Of a DNA stretch of 64,000 nt, positions 24,274 through 34,271 are shown piece after piece. Source of the stretch: an uncultured Eubacteriales bacterium. Lineage in GTDB: Bacteria; Bacillota; Clostridia; Tissierellales; Peptoniphilaceae. Made by a program: the position numbers and the translations under genes. The notes under the pieces were generated by a model that was given only the letters and a program-made list of their open reading frames with translations, was not told where the DNA came from and did no database searches. Each line of letters opens with the position of its first letter. Positions within the stretch are counted from its first letter, which is position 1. The stretch spans positions 1 to 64,000 of the forward strand of contig UQFH01000009.1 in the NCBI GenBank assembly GCA_900540185.1, given 5' to 3'.

Positions 24274-27200
24274 TTATTTTGTAATTATAAATTTTGCCGT
24301 TTTTGTTTCAGGATACCAGACAATATCTTTTCCTTCAACTAATCCTAAAGCTTTACCGATATTTGAAAGAGATAAAAATATTCTATCTTTAACAACAACC
24401 GGTTCCGCATCCGACATGAATTTCTTGCCATTTACTGTAAATTCTTTTCCAAACATCGGAATTTTAATGATGTTTTCACCCTTTGTCAAAATGGCAGTTT
24501 GAGTTTTTTGATCCCATAAAACTTCATATCCGAGAGCAACTCCGACAAATCTTATAGGCACCATAATTCTATCGTTCTTTATAAATGGTTCAACGTCCAT
24601 TTCAAGTCTTTCATTGTTCATCACAAACTTCTGGTTGTCGATTGTAAAAGATATTTCGTTCTTTTCTTCAGCAGAATTTTTCTTTTTATCTTTTTCCGCG
24701 TTTTTAACAACATCTGTTTGTTTTTTATTTCTATAACGAGGAACTCTTGGACCCGGTTCCGGTCTGTATTCCGGAATAGGGTCCGGACTTGGATTTGGAT
24801 TTGGATTTGGGTTAGGTATTTCCTTGTTAACAATAGAATTTATACCGTCCAAAACTTCTTTTATTTCCGATTCGCTAAATCTAACATTTAAAAGATTTTG
24901 TCCTGCTGAAATAAGCTTTTCATATCTATTCTTGTCTTCATTGGACAACTTTCTATACTTGTCACTATTTTTAAAATTGTTATAGTCTGCAATATACTTT
25001 TTAAGCTCATTTACAAGCTCCGTATTGTATTCTCCGGATAAAAGTTCTATTGCAAGTTCCAAATTATCTGTTGCTTTTTTCACATCATTCGGTGTGTAAT
25101 CGGACTCAAGAACTTTCTTTGCGTTGTCAAGTGCAACTGTAAAATTGTTTCTATAAATTTCTTCACTGTTTGTAAATCTTTTTGTAGTCTTTATTTTTTC
25201 AGCTTCTTCAATCAACTCCAACAATTTTGAAACGTCAATACTTTTCTTATTTTTTCTTATTACAATTGGAACTACAATGTCAGGATTTTCTCTATCAATA
25301 CTAATACTGATAGATTTAACCTTTTCGCCTTTATATAAAATTTCATTGTCTGCGTCTGTCTCAAATCCGATTACATAGCTACCGAATGGCAAATCTTGCA
25401 ATTCTGTATTATCTTCGATTGGAACATTGTCTAAAGTATATTCTACTTTTTCTTTTTCCATGCCTTCAAACTCTGTTGTTATTTCAATATTCCCGTTTAA
25501 TACATCACTCACTTTCAGATCTACAGCTAAAGTATTTTCATCTACTACAAATTTGTTTGAAATAAGCTTATCTGAATATGATTTCGGTGAAACAATTTCC
25601 ACCTCATATTGTCCGATTGGAAGTTTTATGTTGGATGTGTTGTACAAAACCCCATTTATTCTATAGCTTATAGACTTAATTTCTCCCTTTGAATCGTTAA
25701 ATTTAACTTGAACTTCTTTTATAGGAGCGTCATCTTTAAGCCTTATATCAATACTTATAGGGTTTCCCCCCGGTCCGAATACCCAAATATTTTCGATATC
25801 AGAATATTCGTATAAATCCAATTTATCTTTTATACTTACTTTGTATTGACCTTCTTCAAGAAGAATACTCTTTGTAGAATCGTCATCAAATTTATAAATA
25901 TGCTCAAATTTTACATTGTCGCCCGTTTCATTATTTTTTTCAAATTCCAACACTAAATTATCTTTAATATATCCGTCCGGCATATTAACATTAATATCTC
26001 TTGAATATCTTGTAATATGTCCTTCTTCGCCTTTTTTAAACCATGTGAAAGCTATCTCTTTCTTTCCCTCTTCATAAAATTCTACAACTTTTTCATTGAG
26101 ATTATAAAAAGGATCCGGTTCCAACGCTTCTGCGCCTTCAACTATTTCATTATCTTCTTCAGTTTGAATAGCCTCAACGATATAAAATCCCGGTTTTAAC
26201 TTCATTCCCGGAGTGTATTCTTGTTCAAATGCACCTTCTTTAACATTATATCTTTCGTTGAAATTATAGACCATATATTTGGCATTAATACCTTTTTGCT
26301 CCGCATCGTCATTTATAACAAGTTCAAATCTTTTTCCATCATCTTTTACAAATTTAAACACAGGTTTTGCCACCGGATTTTTTTCGTCAACAATAACTGT
26401 GGTCATTCCCGGAATTACATAATATCCTTCAGGTACAATTTTAGGAGCAACTTCAATTTTTCCCATACCGATTTCCCTAACATCGCTGACAAGTCCCGTC
26501 AATAAATTTAATCCGACATAATCCACCTTGCCTTCATAACCTTCGGTAACAGGTTCCAACGAGTATTTGGTTTCTTTGAAATACAAATCGATATACGAAT
26601 TCGAACTCGGACTGTCAATCAAAATATTGTCTTGTGAGAAATAGCAGTTGTATTTGGACTCAATTGCTTTATTTGTAAATTCAACTCTTAGCTTATATTC
26701 TCCATACGGAGCTTTCAAATAAAACTGTGGCGTGTTCGGAACTTCCGGTTTGAGTTCATATTTTTCTCCGGCTTTATTTTCTGCAATGACTTTAAAATCA
26801 TTGTATGAAATAAGTCCCGAGCCATTTAAAAGAACCAATCGTTTTCCGATATTTTGTTTTTCATAAACAAGTTCAACTTTGTTTTCTAAACCTTCGCCTA
26901 CGGTAAATTCAATCCTCCTATATTCAAGTTCCGGTTTTGAATTTACAAATTTATATTCCATAGGCGCTTCAATATTCATCAAATAATATGTTCCCGCTTT
27001 TAATTTTGTCGGGTTTGGCATAACTTGCTTTATATCATTCTGGACTTCATACTTCAAAGGAACTTGTTCGCCGTCTTTTGTCAATGCTATAATTTTTACA
27101 TCAAAAAGTTTTTCATCCGTCAATAAATTGTCCAAACTCTCTGAGAATTCGTTTTTCGCCTTATCTATTACAGTTATTGTCGCATTTTCGGGAATTTCAT

Positions 27201-30200
27201 TTTTATTTATTGTGTAAATACCATCTATGTCATTTATCTTTTCAAAAACATCCACATATTTCGGTTGTACCCAATCCGGATATTCAGGATAAGGAGCATA
27301 GGTTCCGTCTTGTTTTTTGTATTTGACGAATACATCTACATCAGATTCATCCTTTACCTCAAATCTGACAACATTTTCTTCTTTGTTAATATTAACTATC
27401 TCAGGTGCATTTTTATCTATTGAAAACTCAAAATTTTCAACTTTCTTTATAGAACCTTCTGAAACTCCGACACCCTCAAGTTCAAGTACATAATCTCCAT
27501 TTTCAAATTTATTTATATTTATTTCATCTATAGCCGTGTATCCGAGACTTCTCTTGTCAAGTTGCGGATTGTCCGCCCAATTTGAAATATTTTTATAAGA
27601 ATACTCCGGAAGCTCTTTTTCATATACGATTTCATCTGCGGAATTTTTAATTATTACCTTAAAATTTGCTGTCTTTGTGACAACCGCAATAAGATTTAAC
27701 TTGTCACAGTTTCCATCTCCATTCGGAGAAAAATATAATCTCTTAGAAAAAACAGGTTTTACAATTTCACCGTTCTTCTTTCCCTCATCCACTTCTTTGA
27801 AATTCTCCATCCCGGCTATTACAGACTCTCCGTTCAAATCTGTTTCAATATGAGTCATAAATTTATGCCATTTATTTACTCTAGGATTTAAATTCCAATA
27901 CATAGGAAGTTCATTATCAAAGTCCATTTTATAAATAGATTTTTCTACAACAGGATACGAATCAAAATCTCCTTTAAACGTCACCACAGGTAGTGTCGCC
28001 GATTTTTCTCCATCATTTAAACTTATATACCCTTCGATAAATGCTCCGTTTGAAAAACTTTCAAGCGTTTCCGTATTTTTAAAAGTTATGTTTAAATCAA
28101 TTATAGCCTCGCTGTTTGCACCGACAAAATATTCTTTTTCCGAATCTTCAGCAAACAACTCCTTTGGTCTCATCAAATTTTTCTTGCCGTCGTGGTCATC
28201 GATTGAAAATACATAAGATGCTTTGAGATATTTATCTCTATTACTGAAGTTCTTAACTTTTAATTTTACATTTAATTCGCTGCCCACATTTTTTTCAAAA
28301 ACTGAAGCTTTGTTTGTCTTGCTATCCAAAACTGTAAAATCCAAATCCAAAGCTCTTTTAACATTGATAAGTCCGGCCCCTTGTTTTCTCGGCGAGACAT
28401 TCGCATTTGTATTTGAGTCTGTTTGAGGCTCAGCCGAATTCATCAAAAGAGTTTTTATCAAATCGGACTTTTCATATAAATTTATATTTTTGAAAATAGG
28501 ATTTTTATCAATTGCCTGCGACAATACTGCAACCGCACCGGAAACATGTGGTGCCGCCATAGATGTGCCCGTTTTGGTAACAAATCCGTCATTGTTGTCT
28601 GCAGAATAGATATTTGAGCCCGGAGCTGCCAAATCAGGTTTTAACTCTCCGTCTGCTGTTAAACCCCAATTGGAATAACTGCTTATTTTACCCGCATTTG
28701 AATTTTTAAGAATTTTTTCCCCTTCTTCAATATCGAGAGCTCTGTCCGTGTTTGAAAGTAAAAACTTTCCATCGTCCATACTTATTGAATATGATGGAAT
28801 TGAATCTTCATCTTCAATGCTCATCAAAAGTTCACCCGGCATATTATTGTAAATAATTGCCGCAATTGCACCTGCTTCTTTAGCATTTTTAATCTTTTGG
28901 CTAAAGCTATTTTCTCCTCTTTCTATAAGAGCAATTCTGCCTCTTGCGCTCTTGCAATCTTCAATTGAAAGTGCCTTTTTGCAATCGCTGATAAAATATC
29001 TTCCCTTTTCCAATCCCTTTGAACTTGCTTTGTTGTAGGTCAAATTTTTACCTGCAATATTTATCGCCTGTCCAATATAAAATTCATTTTCAACAGCCGC
29101 AACGGTTATGGCTCCCTCAAGAATTCCCGGTGATGCCATATTTCCAATATCCGGATAATCGATTGAAAGATCTCCTTCGAGAGCTCCGTCATTTCCCGCT
29201 GCAATCACAACAGTTGTCCCGGTTTTTTTAGAAATGAAATTAACCAATTCCTTTACTTTTTTGTCTGCGGAATTGTAGCCTTTTTCCGTAGCTTTTGTTG
29301 CACCGAAACTCATATTCACAACATCCGCTCTTAAATAAACCGCATCGTTTAGTGCTTCAAGGAAATATGAAGAGCCTGTGCTTTCATTTGCAAAAACATT
29401 TAAAGTGAGCAACTGTGCATTAGGTGCAACTCCCTTAAACTTATATTTATTCATTACAAGCCCTTCATTTCCGACCGCAATCCCTGAAACATGCTGACCA
29501 TGTCCAACAGGATTTTTTTCCGGATTTAAATTTGCATTTCTGTTTATATAGTGAAATCCGAACGGGACTTTTTCATTGATATAAAGTTCATCAATATTCG
29601 TGTTTTTAAACTTGTCGCTGTTGCTGTTTATAAATCTCACAATATCTGACTTCTTAAGTTTTAAATTGTTAGAATTGTTTAATTTAAACACATGATGTGA
29701 TGGGCTAAAGTTACCGTCGATTACAGCTACCAACTTTCCCGTTCCGTCGTATTCATCACTGATACTTTTGTCGAGTCCAATAAGATTTGACGCGTCAATT
29801 CTTTCGCTGACTGCCATTCGTCTGAACCTCGGTTTTGTCACCATCATCTTGTGTTCATTTTCTATTGACACCGACTTTATATAATCAAGTTTTGAAACTC
29901 GTTTTACCTCTTCTTCTGTTAAATCTGTAGTTATAAAACAAAAGATGAAGCTTCCTTTTGCAGAAATTTCAACCTTTCTTTCGATTGCGCTCTCTATGTT
30001 TTTTATAGAGAGTTCAATCAATTCGTTATTTTTCGATACCAACTCATCATAATTGTTTTCATCTATGAATTTTTCAATAGACGATTCTGTGAATTTTTCG
30101 GTGTCCAATTCAATAACAAAGCTGTTTTTAGAATCGGCTCCTATAATTCTTGTGAACAAAAGTAGTATAAACATCATTGTTAATATTGCTTTTTTCCTCA

Positions 30201-30201
30201 T
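24274..30201 (-). CDS. Giant secreted S8 (subtilisin-like) peptidase
   Basis: The 1975-residue protein begins with a signal peptide (about 1-22) and an inhibitor-like propeptide. The S8 domain has catalytic D162 ('AVIDGNFS'), H234 ('GHGQHVSG'), oxyanion N337 ('AAGNDG') and S547 ('GTSMAAPHVSG'). A PA domain is inserted at about 375-500 ('KEAGAIAAIIYNN'). This is the cell-envelope proteinase/C5a-peptidase layout. Many Ig/fibronectin-like beta domains follow, then a FIVAR-like helical segment ('LLELIEEAEKIKTTKRFTNSE'). A Pro-Asn repeat linker and a C-terminal pair of copper-amine-oxidase-N-like repeats come last ('NDRIMVPIRFVGVALGYEVLWDQKTQTAIL'). There is no LPxTG motif, so the C-terminal repeats probably anchor it. 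GGAGG precedes the ATG. Confidence 0.93.
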   Translation of the reverse strand: MRKKAILTMMFILLLFTRIIGADSKNSFVIELDTEKFTESSIEKFIDENNYDELVSKNNELIELSIKNIESAIERKVEISAKGSFIFCFITTDLTEEEVKRVSKLDYIKSVSIENEHKMMVTKPRFRRMAVSERIDASNLIGLDKSISDEYDGTGKLVAVIDGNFSPSHHVFKLNNSNNLKLKKSDIVRFINSNSDKFKNTNIDELYINEKVPFGFHYINRNANLNPEKNPVGHGQHVSGIAVGNEGLVMNKYKFKGVAPNAQLLTLNVFANESTGSSYFLEALNDAVYLRADVVNMSFGATKATEKGYNSADKKVKELVNFISKKTGTTVVIAAGNDGALEGDLSIDYPDIGNMASPGILEGAITVAAVENEFYIGQAINIAGKNLTYNKASSKGLEKGRYFISDCKKALSIEDCKSARGRIALIERGENSFSQKIKNAKEAGAIAAIIYNNMPGELLMSIEDEDSIPSYSISMDDGKFLLSNTDRALDIEEGEKILKNSNAGKISSYSNWGLTADGELKPDLAAPGSNIYSADNNDGFVTKTGTSMAAPHVSGAVAVLSQAIDKNPIFKNINLYEKSDLIKTLLMNSAEPQTDSNTNANVSPRKQGAGLINVKRALDLDFTVLDSKTNKASVFEKNVGSELNVKLKVKNFSNRDKYLKASYVFSIDDHDGKKNLMRPKELFAEDSEKEYFVGANSEAIIDLNITFKNTETLESFSNGAFIEGYISLNDGEKSATLPVVTFKGDFDSYPVVEKSIYKMDFDNELPMYWNLNPRVNKWHKFMTHIETDLNGESVIAGMENFKEVDEGKKNGEIVKPVFSKRLYFSPNGDGNCDKLNLIAVVTKTANFKVIIKNSADEIVYEKELPEYSYKNISNWADNPQLDKRSLGYTAIDEININKFENGDYVLELEGVGVSEGSIKKVENFEFSIDKNAPEIVNINKEENVVRFEVKDESDVDVFVKYKKQDGTYAPYPEYPDWVQPKYVDVFEKINDIDGIYTINKNEIPENATITVIDKAKNEFSESLDNLLTDEKLFDVKIIALTKDGEQVPLKYEVQNDIKQVMPNPTKLKAGTYYLMNIEAPMEYKFVNSKPELEYRRIEFTVGEGLENKVELVYEKQNIGKRLVLLNGSGLISYNDFKVIAENKAGEKYELKPEVPNTPQFYLKAPYGEYKLRVEFTNKAIESKYNCYFSQDNILIDSPSSNSYIDLYFKETKYSLEPVTEGYEGKVDYVGLNLLTGLVSDVREIGMGKIEVAPKIVPEGYYVIPGMTTVIVDEKNPVAKPVFKFVKDDGKRFELVINDDAEQKGINAKYMVYNFNERYNVKEGAFEQEYTPGMKLKPGFYIVEAIQTEEDNEIVEGAEALEPDPFYNLNEKVVEFYEEGKKEIAFTWFKKGEEGHITRYSRDINVNMPDGYIKDNLVLEFEKNNETGDNVKFEHIYKFDDDSTKSILLEEGQYKVSIKDKLDLYEYSDIENIWVFGPGGNPISIDIRLKDDAPIKEVQVKFNDSKGEIKSISYRINGVLYNTSNIKLPIGQYEVEIVSPKSYSDKLISNKFVVDENTLAVDLKVSDVLNGNIEITTEFEGMEKEKVEYTLDNVPIEDNTELQDLPFGSYVIGFETDADNEILYKGEKVKSISISIDRENPDIVVPIVIRKNKKSIDVSKLLELIEEAEKIKTTKRFTNSEEIYRNNFTVALDNAKKVLESDYTPNDVKKATDNLELAIELLSGEYNTELVNELKKYIADYNNFKNSDKYRKLSNEDKNRYEKLISAGQNLLNVRFSESEIKEVLDGINSIVNKEIPNPNPNPNPSPDPIPEYRPEPGPRVPRYRNKKQTDVVKNAEKDKKKNSAEEKNEISFTIDNQKFVMNNERLEMDVEPFIKNDRIMVPIRFVGVALGYEVLWDQKTQTAILTKGENIIKIPMFGKEFTVNGKKFMSDAEPVVVKDRIFLSLSNIGKALGLVEGKDIVWYPETKTAKFIITK

Positions 30202-30425
30202 AAATACCTCCGTATAAAAAATATATTTTAATTATATAATATTTGATTTACGATGACAATACATTTTCCCAAATTGTTTTCTATTTTTAAAAAAATGCTT
30301 CAAATGAAAAATTTGTTATAAATGTAACTATTTGTTAATTTAATCACGGCATTTAAGTGTTATAATTATCGGTGCAATAATATATCGTTCTAAATTATTA
30401 TTTAGGACAACTAAAAGGAGGGCAT

Positions 30426-32420
30426 ATGTCTAAGAAAAATTATTTATTATTAATTATTGCTTTCGCACTTATTTTCACAACTGCTTGCAGTAAAAATGAC
30501 AATGTTAATGAAAAGAAGCCGGAAGAAACAACTGAGCAAACAAATACTGAAGAAACAAACGCTTCAGAAGATAAGGAAACAAAAGAGGAAGCCGAAGGAG
30601 AACTGGTATATCGTACAACAGGTATGCAATTAAGTACTTTGAATCCGCACATTTCTTCTACAAGTGCAGAAGGAGAAGCTTTGGAGCTAATTTCCGCAAA
30701 TCTTCTTACCCTTACTTACAGCAAGGAAAAGGATACATTTGATTTTACTCCTAATCTTGCCGAAGCACTTCCTGAGATGTCAAACGAAGGAAAAACTTGG
30801 ACTTGGAAAATTAGAAAAGATTTAAAATGGGCTGATGGAACTCCTATAAACGCACATGATTTCGAATATTCATGGAAGATGCTTTTAGATCCGAAGCTTA
30901 AAAATATAACGGCACCTGAAGCATTTTTCACAGGTGACGTTGCTGTTGTAAACGCAAAAAAATATTGGATTGGGAATAAAGAAGACAATATAAAATACGA
31001 AGCTCAAAAGAAAGAAGAAAAAGAGCTTTCAGAGCTTATGGCTGAAATTGATAAAATGGAAGACGGCGAAGAAAAAACTAAAAAAGAAGAAGAATACCAA
31101 AACAGAATGGGCGCTCTTCAAGCAAACTACATCGAACTTTCAGACGAAGATGTTGCAGAGGGTGGCGTTTCATGGGATGAAGTCGGTATTAAATGTATCG
31201 ATGATTACACAATTGAAATGAATCTTGAATATCAAATTTCACCTGTAAATTATTGGACAAAATTTGCATCGGGCGGTGCAACTTCTTTAATAAAAAAAGA
31301 TATTTATGAAAACGGAATGAACGAAGACAAAACCGAAACAAACTACGGTTCATCAGTTGACAAGATGGATTTCTCAGGTCCATATGTTTTATCGAAATGG
31401 GAAAACGGTTCTTTGAGAGAATACAAGAAAAACGAAAATTCTCCATTAAAGGATGTTTTCACACCGAATATAATAACAGAAAGAGTTGTCTCAGATTCAA
31501 ATACAGCACAACAATTATTTGAAAATAATGAAATTGACGTTTTAAATTTGGGGGGCGCCGCTCTTGAAAAATATGGTGAAGACCCGAGAGTTGTTTATAC
31601 AAAATCGGATGCAGTTGTTCAAATGTTTATGAATATGACAACCACAGACCCTGAAAAAGCTTTCCTCACGGATATCAATTTCAGAAAAGCTATGTATTGG
31701 GGCATGGACAGACAAACTATCGCAAAAGATATTATTAAAACGGCAGTTCCACAGCCATGTGTCGTTGCAAATACAAGAGCAATCGACCCGATGAAGGGCA
31801 CAACATATCGTGATACCGAACAAGGAAAAGCAAACTATCCTGAAAACGACGGCTATGATACTGCAATAGCTAAAGAATTCTTTGAAAAGGCTTATGAAAA
31901 ATTCGGTAAGAAAATGGAAGTTGAACTTATGTACTATGACACTTCCGAACAATTGAAAAATGTGGCGGAATATTTAAAAGAAGAATATGAAAATATGTTT
32001 GGAAAAGATAAAATTGAGGTTTCATTAAGAGCTGTTCCGCCGAACAATGTATTCCAAAAATTGATGCAAGCCGACTATGACATGGGATTCGGCGCATGGT
32101 CCGGAGGTGCATTTAATCCATGGCAAGGAATGGACGTTTATACATCATACTTCGGAGCAAAATGCGATCAATTTAAATCAGATGAATTTGACAAACTTTT
32201 CGAAAGAACAAACAAGGGCGATTTGATTTTTAAGGAAAAAGAAAAAATCGACGCTCTCGCAGAAATGGAAAAAATGTTGCTTGATAATATGCCTTTTGTT
32301 CCAATGTATCAATCTGAAAATGCTAGAATCTACTCAGATAGAGTTCATCTGCTTCCAAAAGAATGGAAAATCGGCGTAGGCTTTGCTCCACTTCAAGCAG
32401 AACTCGAACCGTTAAAGTAA
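30426..32420 (+). CDS. Oligopeptide ABC transporter substrate-binding lipoprotein
   Basis: The 664-residue lipoprotein has a lipobox 'LIFTTAC' (Cys about 21), an acidic linker and an SBP family 5 (OppA/DppA) fold. Markers are 'QLSTLNPHISSTSAEGEALELI', 'TWTWKIRKDLKWADGTPINAHDFEYSWKMLLDP', 'INFRKAMYWGMDRQTIA' and 'LDNMPFVPMYQSENARIY'. A charged insertion at about 190-225 ('KEEKELSELMAEIDKMEDGEEKTKKEEE') is unusual and coiled-coil-like. No permease or ATPase genes are adjacent, so it must use a transporter encoded elsewhere. It could capture peptides released by the neighbouring subtilase. Confidence 0.9.
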   Translation: MSKKNYLLLIIAFALIFTTACSKNDNVNEKKPEETTEQTNTEETNASEDKETKEEAEGELVYRTTGMQLSTLNPHISSTSAEGEALELISANLLTLTYSKEKDTFDFTPNLAEALPEMSNEGKTWTWKIRKDLKWADGTPINAHDFEYSWKMLLDPKLKNITAPEAFFTGDVAVVNAKKYWIGNKEDNIKYEAQKKEEKELSELMAEIDKMEDGEEKTKKEEEYQNRMGALQANYIELSDEDVAEGGVSWDEVGIKCIDDYTIEMNLEYQISPVNYWTKFASGGATSLIKKDIYENGMNEDKTETNYGSSVDKMDFSGPYVLSKWENGSLREYKKNENSPLKDVFTPNIITERVVSDSNTAQQLFENNEIDVLNLGGAALEKYGEDPRVVYTKSDAVVQMFMNMTTTDPEKAFLTDINFRKAMYWGMDRQTIAKDIIKTAVPQPCVVANTRAIDPMKGTTYRDTEQGKANYPENDGYDTAIAKEFFEKAYEKFGKKMEVELMYYDTSEQLKNVAEYLKEEYENMFGKDKIEVSLRAVPPNNVFQKLMQADYDMGFGAWSGGAFNPWQGMDVYTSYFGAKCDQFKSDEFDKLFERTNKGDLIFKEKEKIDALAEMEKMLLDNMPFVPMYQSENARIYSDRVHLLPKEWKIGVGFAPLQAELEPLK

Positions 32421-32425
32421 TAACT

Positions 32426-32457
32426 AAAAGTGCATTCTTAAATGATGCACTTTTTTT
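32426..32457 (+). terminator. Rho-independent terminator
   Basis: AAAGTGCAT pairs with ATGCACTTT, followed by a T run, just after the lipoprotein gene. Confidence 0.88.
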
Positions 32458-32472
32458 ATTTGCTTTCTTCCT

Positions 32473-32501
32473 TTGCATTACAATTGTTTTGGGTATATAT
32501 A
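32473..32501 (+). promoter_or_regulatory. Candidate promoter
   Basis: TTGCAT, a 17-nt spacer and TATATA precede the small membrane protein gene by 16 nt. Confidence 0.5.
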
Positions 32502-32517
32502 TCAAAGGAGGGATTCT

Positions 32518-32895
32518 ATGCAATATTTTTGGATAATTTTACCGGCGATTTTGCCAATATTGATGATTATAAGAGGTGTGCTCGTTTTTCGAAGCAGATT
32601 AAATAAGGAGTTTTACGGAACGACAAAGAAAGACGGTTTTGAAAAGGTGAGCGAGTTTACGCTGCCGACGGAGCTTCACAACGAAAAGAATATCGAAATT
32701 TCGAATTTGCTGCGCGGATATTGGACTCTCGTAAGCGGTCTCATACTGTTTGTTTGCTGGATGATTTATGCTTATGTGTTTACTTTTAATGTTCAAGCGA
32801 ATTCAAACCTCGCTATTATAAGTGTGATTTCATTTGTCGTCGAACTTGTTATTAACGCAATTATCGTTAAACGCACAGCTCCGCATTTGGAGTAG
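32518..32895 (+). CDS. Small membrane protein
   Basis: The 125-residue product has an N-terminal transmembrane helix ('YFWIILPAILPILMIIRGVLVF'), a soluble loop and two C-terminal helices. The ATG at 32518 is chosen because AAAGGAGGG stands upstream; the frame extends to 32473 but that would include the promoter. The aldehyde dehydrogenase starts 12 nt after its stop, so they are cotranscribed. No family is recognised. Confidence 0.65.
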   Translation: MQYFWIILPAILPILMIIRGVLVFRSRLNKEFYGTTKKDGFEKVSEFTLPTELHNEKNIEISNLLRGYWTLVSGLILFVCWMIYAYVFTFNVQANSNLAIISVISFVVELVINAIIVKRTAPHLE

Positions 32896-32907
32896 TCGGG
32901 AGTTTTT

Positions 32908-34203
32908 ATGAAGACAAAAGATATAAAAAATTTACTTATAGCGCTTGAAGATGAGATTGTTTTAAACGAAAGCGAAATTTCTCGAGCGCTTTTTTTGGAC
33001 CTCGGGAAGTCGAGAGAAGAGGCAATCATGACGGAGACCGGCATGGTTTTAAAAGAGCTGCGCTCTATGATAAAAAATTTAAAGAGATATAGAAAACCGA
33101 AGCGAGTCAGAAATACAATTTTAAATTTCAGAAGCAAAAGTTTTATTTATCCTGAGCCGTGGGTCCACGTTTTAATCGTGTCACCTTGGAACTATCCTTT
33201 TAATCTCTCAATGATTCCTCTAATCGGCGCAATTGCCGCCGGAAACACGGTCACTTTAAAAACATCGTCGAAGTCCATAAACACGTCGCGCGTGATTAAA
33301 AAGATTGTGGAAGATGTTTTTCCGGATTATATTTGTCGTGTGATTTTCGGCGGTGAATCGAATGCGGAAGTTTTAAGCACAAAATTTGATTATATTTTTT
33401 TCACGGGCGGACTTGAAACCGGTCGACTTTTTTATGAGAAGGCGGCGCGCGATATGGTTCCCGTGACGCTTGAACTCGGCGGAAAGAGCCCCGCATTTCT
33501 TCTCGACTCTGCGGATCTCGATTTGGCAGCACGGCGCATCGCGTTCGGCAAGTTTTTAAATGCAGGGCAAACCTGTGTCGCCGTCGATTACTGCATGTGC
33601 CCTAGAGGAAAGGAGCGGGAGCTCAGGCTAAAAATTCTAAAATATGTGCGCGAATTTTATGGAGATAATCCGACAATTTCACGAAATCTCGGAAAGATTA
33701 TTTCTGAAAATGATTACAGAAGACTTGTCGAAACACTCGAAAGTGAAGATGTGAAGTTTAAGAGGGACGACAGGAGACTCAAAATCGAACCGACAGTTTT
33801 TATAACCGATCTCAATTCTCCTTTAATGAGTCGTGAAATTTTCGGTCCGATTCTTCCGATCATTCCGTACGACTACAAGGAAAAAGCGCTCGACTATATA
33901 AAGAGTCAAAAAACGCCGCTCGCATTTTATATTTTCGGCTCCGAAAAAGAGGCGACTGAAATTGCGGGTCGTATGAAGTTCGGCGGCGCATCGATAAACG
34001 ACACGATGAGTCATATGGTCGGCGACCTTCCTTTCGGAGGAATGGGCGAATCCGGCATCGGAGCATATCACGGGGAATATACTTTTAAAACATTTGTCCA
34101 CGAAAAAAGTGTGCTTGTGAAAAAGAAATGGCCCGATTTTAATATGAGATATACCGGAAAAGCAAGTGTTGAACTCATTAAGAAAATTTTTAAAATAAAA
34201 TAA
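32908..34203 (+). CDS. Aldehyde dehydrogenase (family 3-like)
   Basis: The 431-residue enzyme oxidises aldehydes with NAD(P). The length, the N-terminal 'ISRALFLDLGKSREEAIMTE', the Glu in 'TLELGGKSPAFLLDSADLDLAARRI' and the nucleophile Cys in 'FLNAGQTCVAVDYCMCP' place it in the class-3/fatty-aldehyde group. 'GDLPFGGMGESGIGAYHGEYTFKTFVHEKSVL' is the family-3 C-terminus. It follows a small membrane-protein gene. The substrate is likely a medium- or long-chain aldehyde, by family only. Confidence 0.9.
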   Translation: MKTKDIKNLLIALEDEIVLNESEISRALFLDLGKSREEAIMTETGMVLKELRSMIKNLKRYRKPKRVRNTILNFRSKSFIYPEPWVHVLIVSPWNYPFNLSMIPLIGAIAAGNTVTLKTSSKSINTSRVIKKIVEDVFPDYICRVIFGGESNAEVLSTKFDYIFFTGGLETGRLFYEKAARDMVPVTLELGGKSPAFLLDSADLDLAARRIAFGKFLNAGQTCVAVDYCMCPRGKERELRLKILKYVREFYGDNPTISRNLGKIISENDYRRLVETLESEDVKFKRDDRRLKIEPTVFITDLNSPLMSREIFGPILPIIPYDYKEKALDYIKSQKTPLAFYIFGSEKEATEIAGRMKFGGASINDTMSHMVGDLPFGGMGESGIGAYHGEYTFKTFVHEKSVLVKKKWPDFNMRYTGKASVELIKKIFKIK

Positions 34204-34220
34204 CGATTTTAAATTGCACT

Positions 34221-34261
34221 CCTATGTTATTTTTATGAAATTTGTGTTATAATAACATAGG
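34221..34261 (+). promoter_or_regulatory. Inverted repeat spanning the polymerase promoter
   Basis: CCTATGTTAT (34221-34230) and ATAACATAGG (34252-34261) are perfect 10-bp arms 21 nt apart. TATAAT (34248-34253) lies between them at the right arm, which runs into the ribosome site GGAGGG. This could be an operator of a damage-response repressor or an RNA hairpin hiding the ribosome site. It does not match the usual GAAC-N4-GTTC LexA box. Confidence 0.6.
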
Positions 34262-34271
34262 AGGGATTTTT

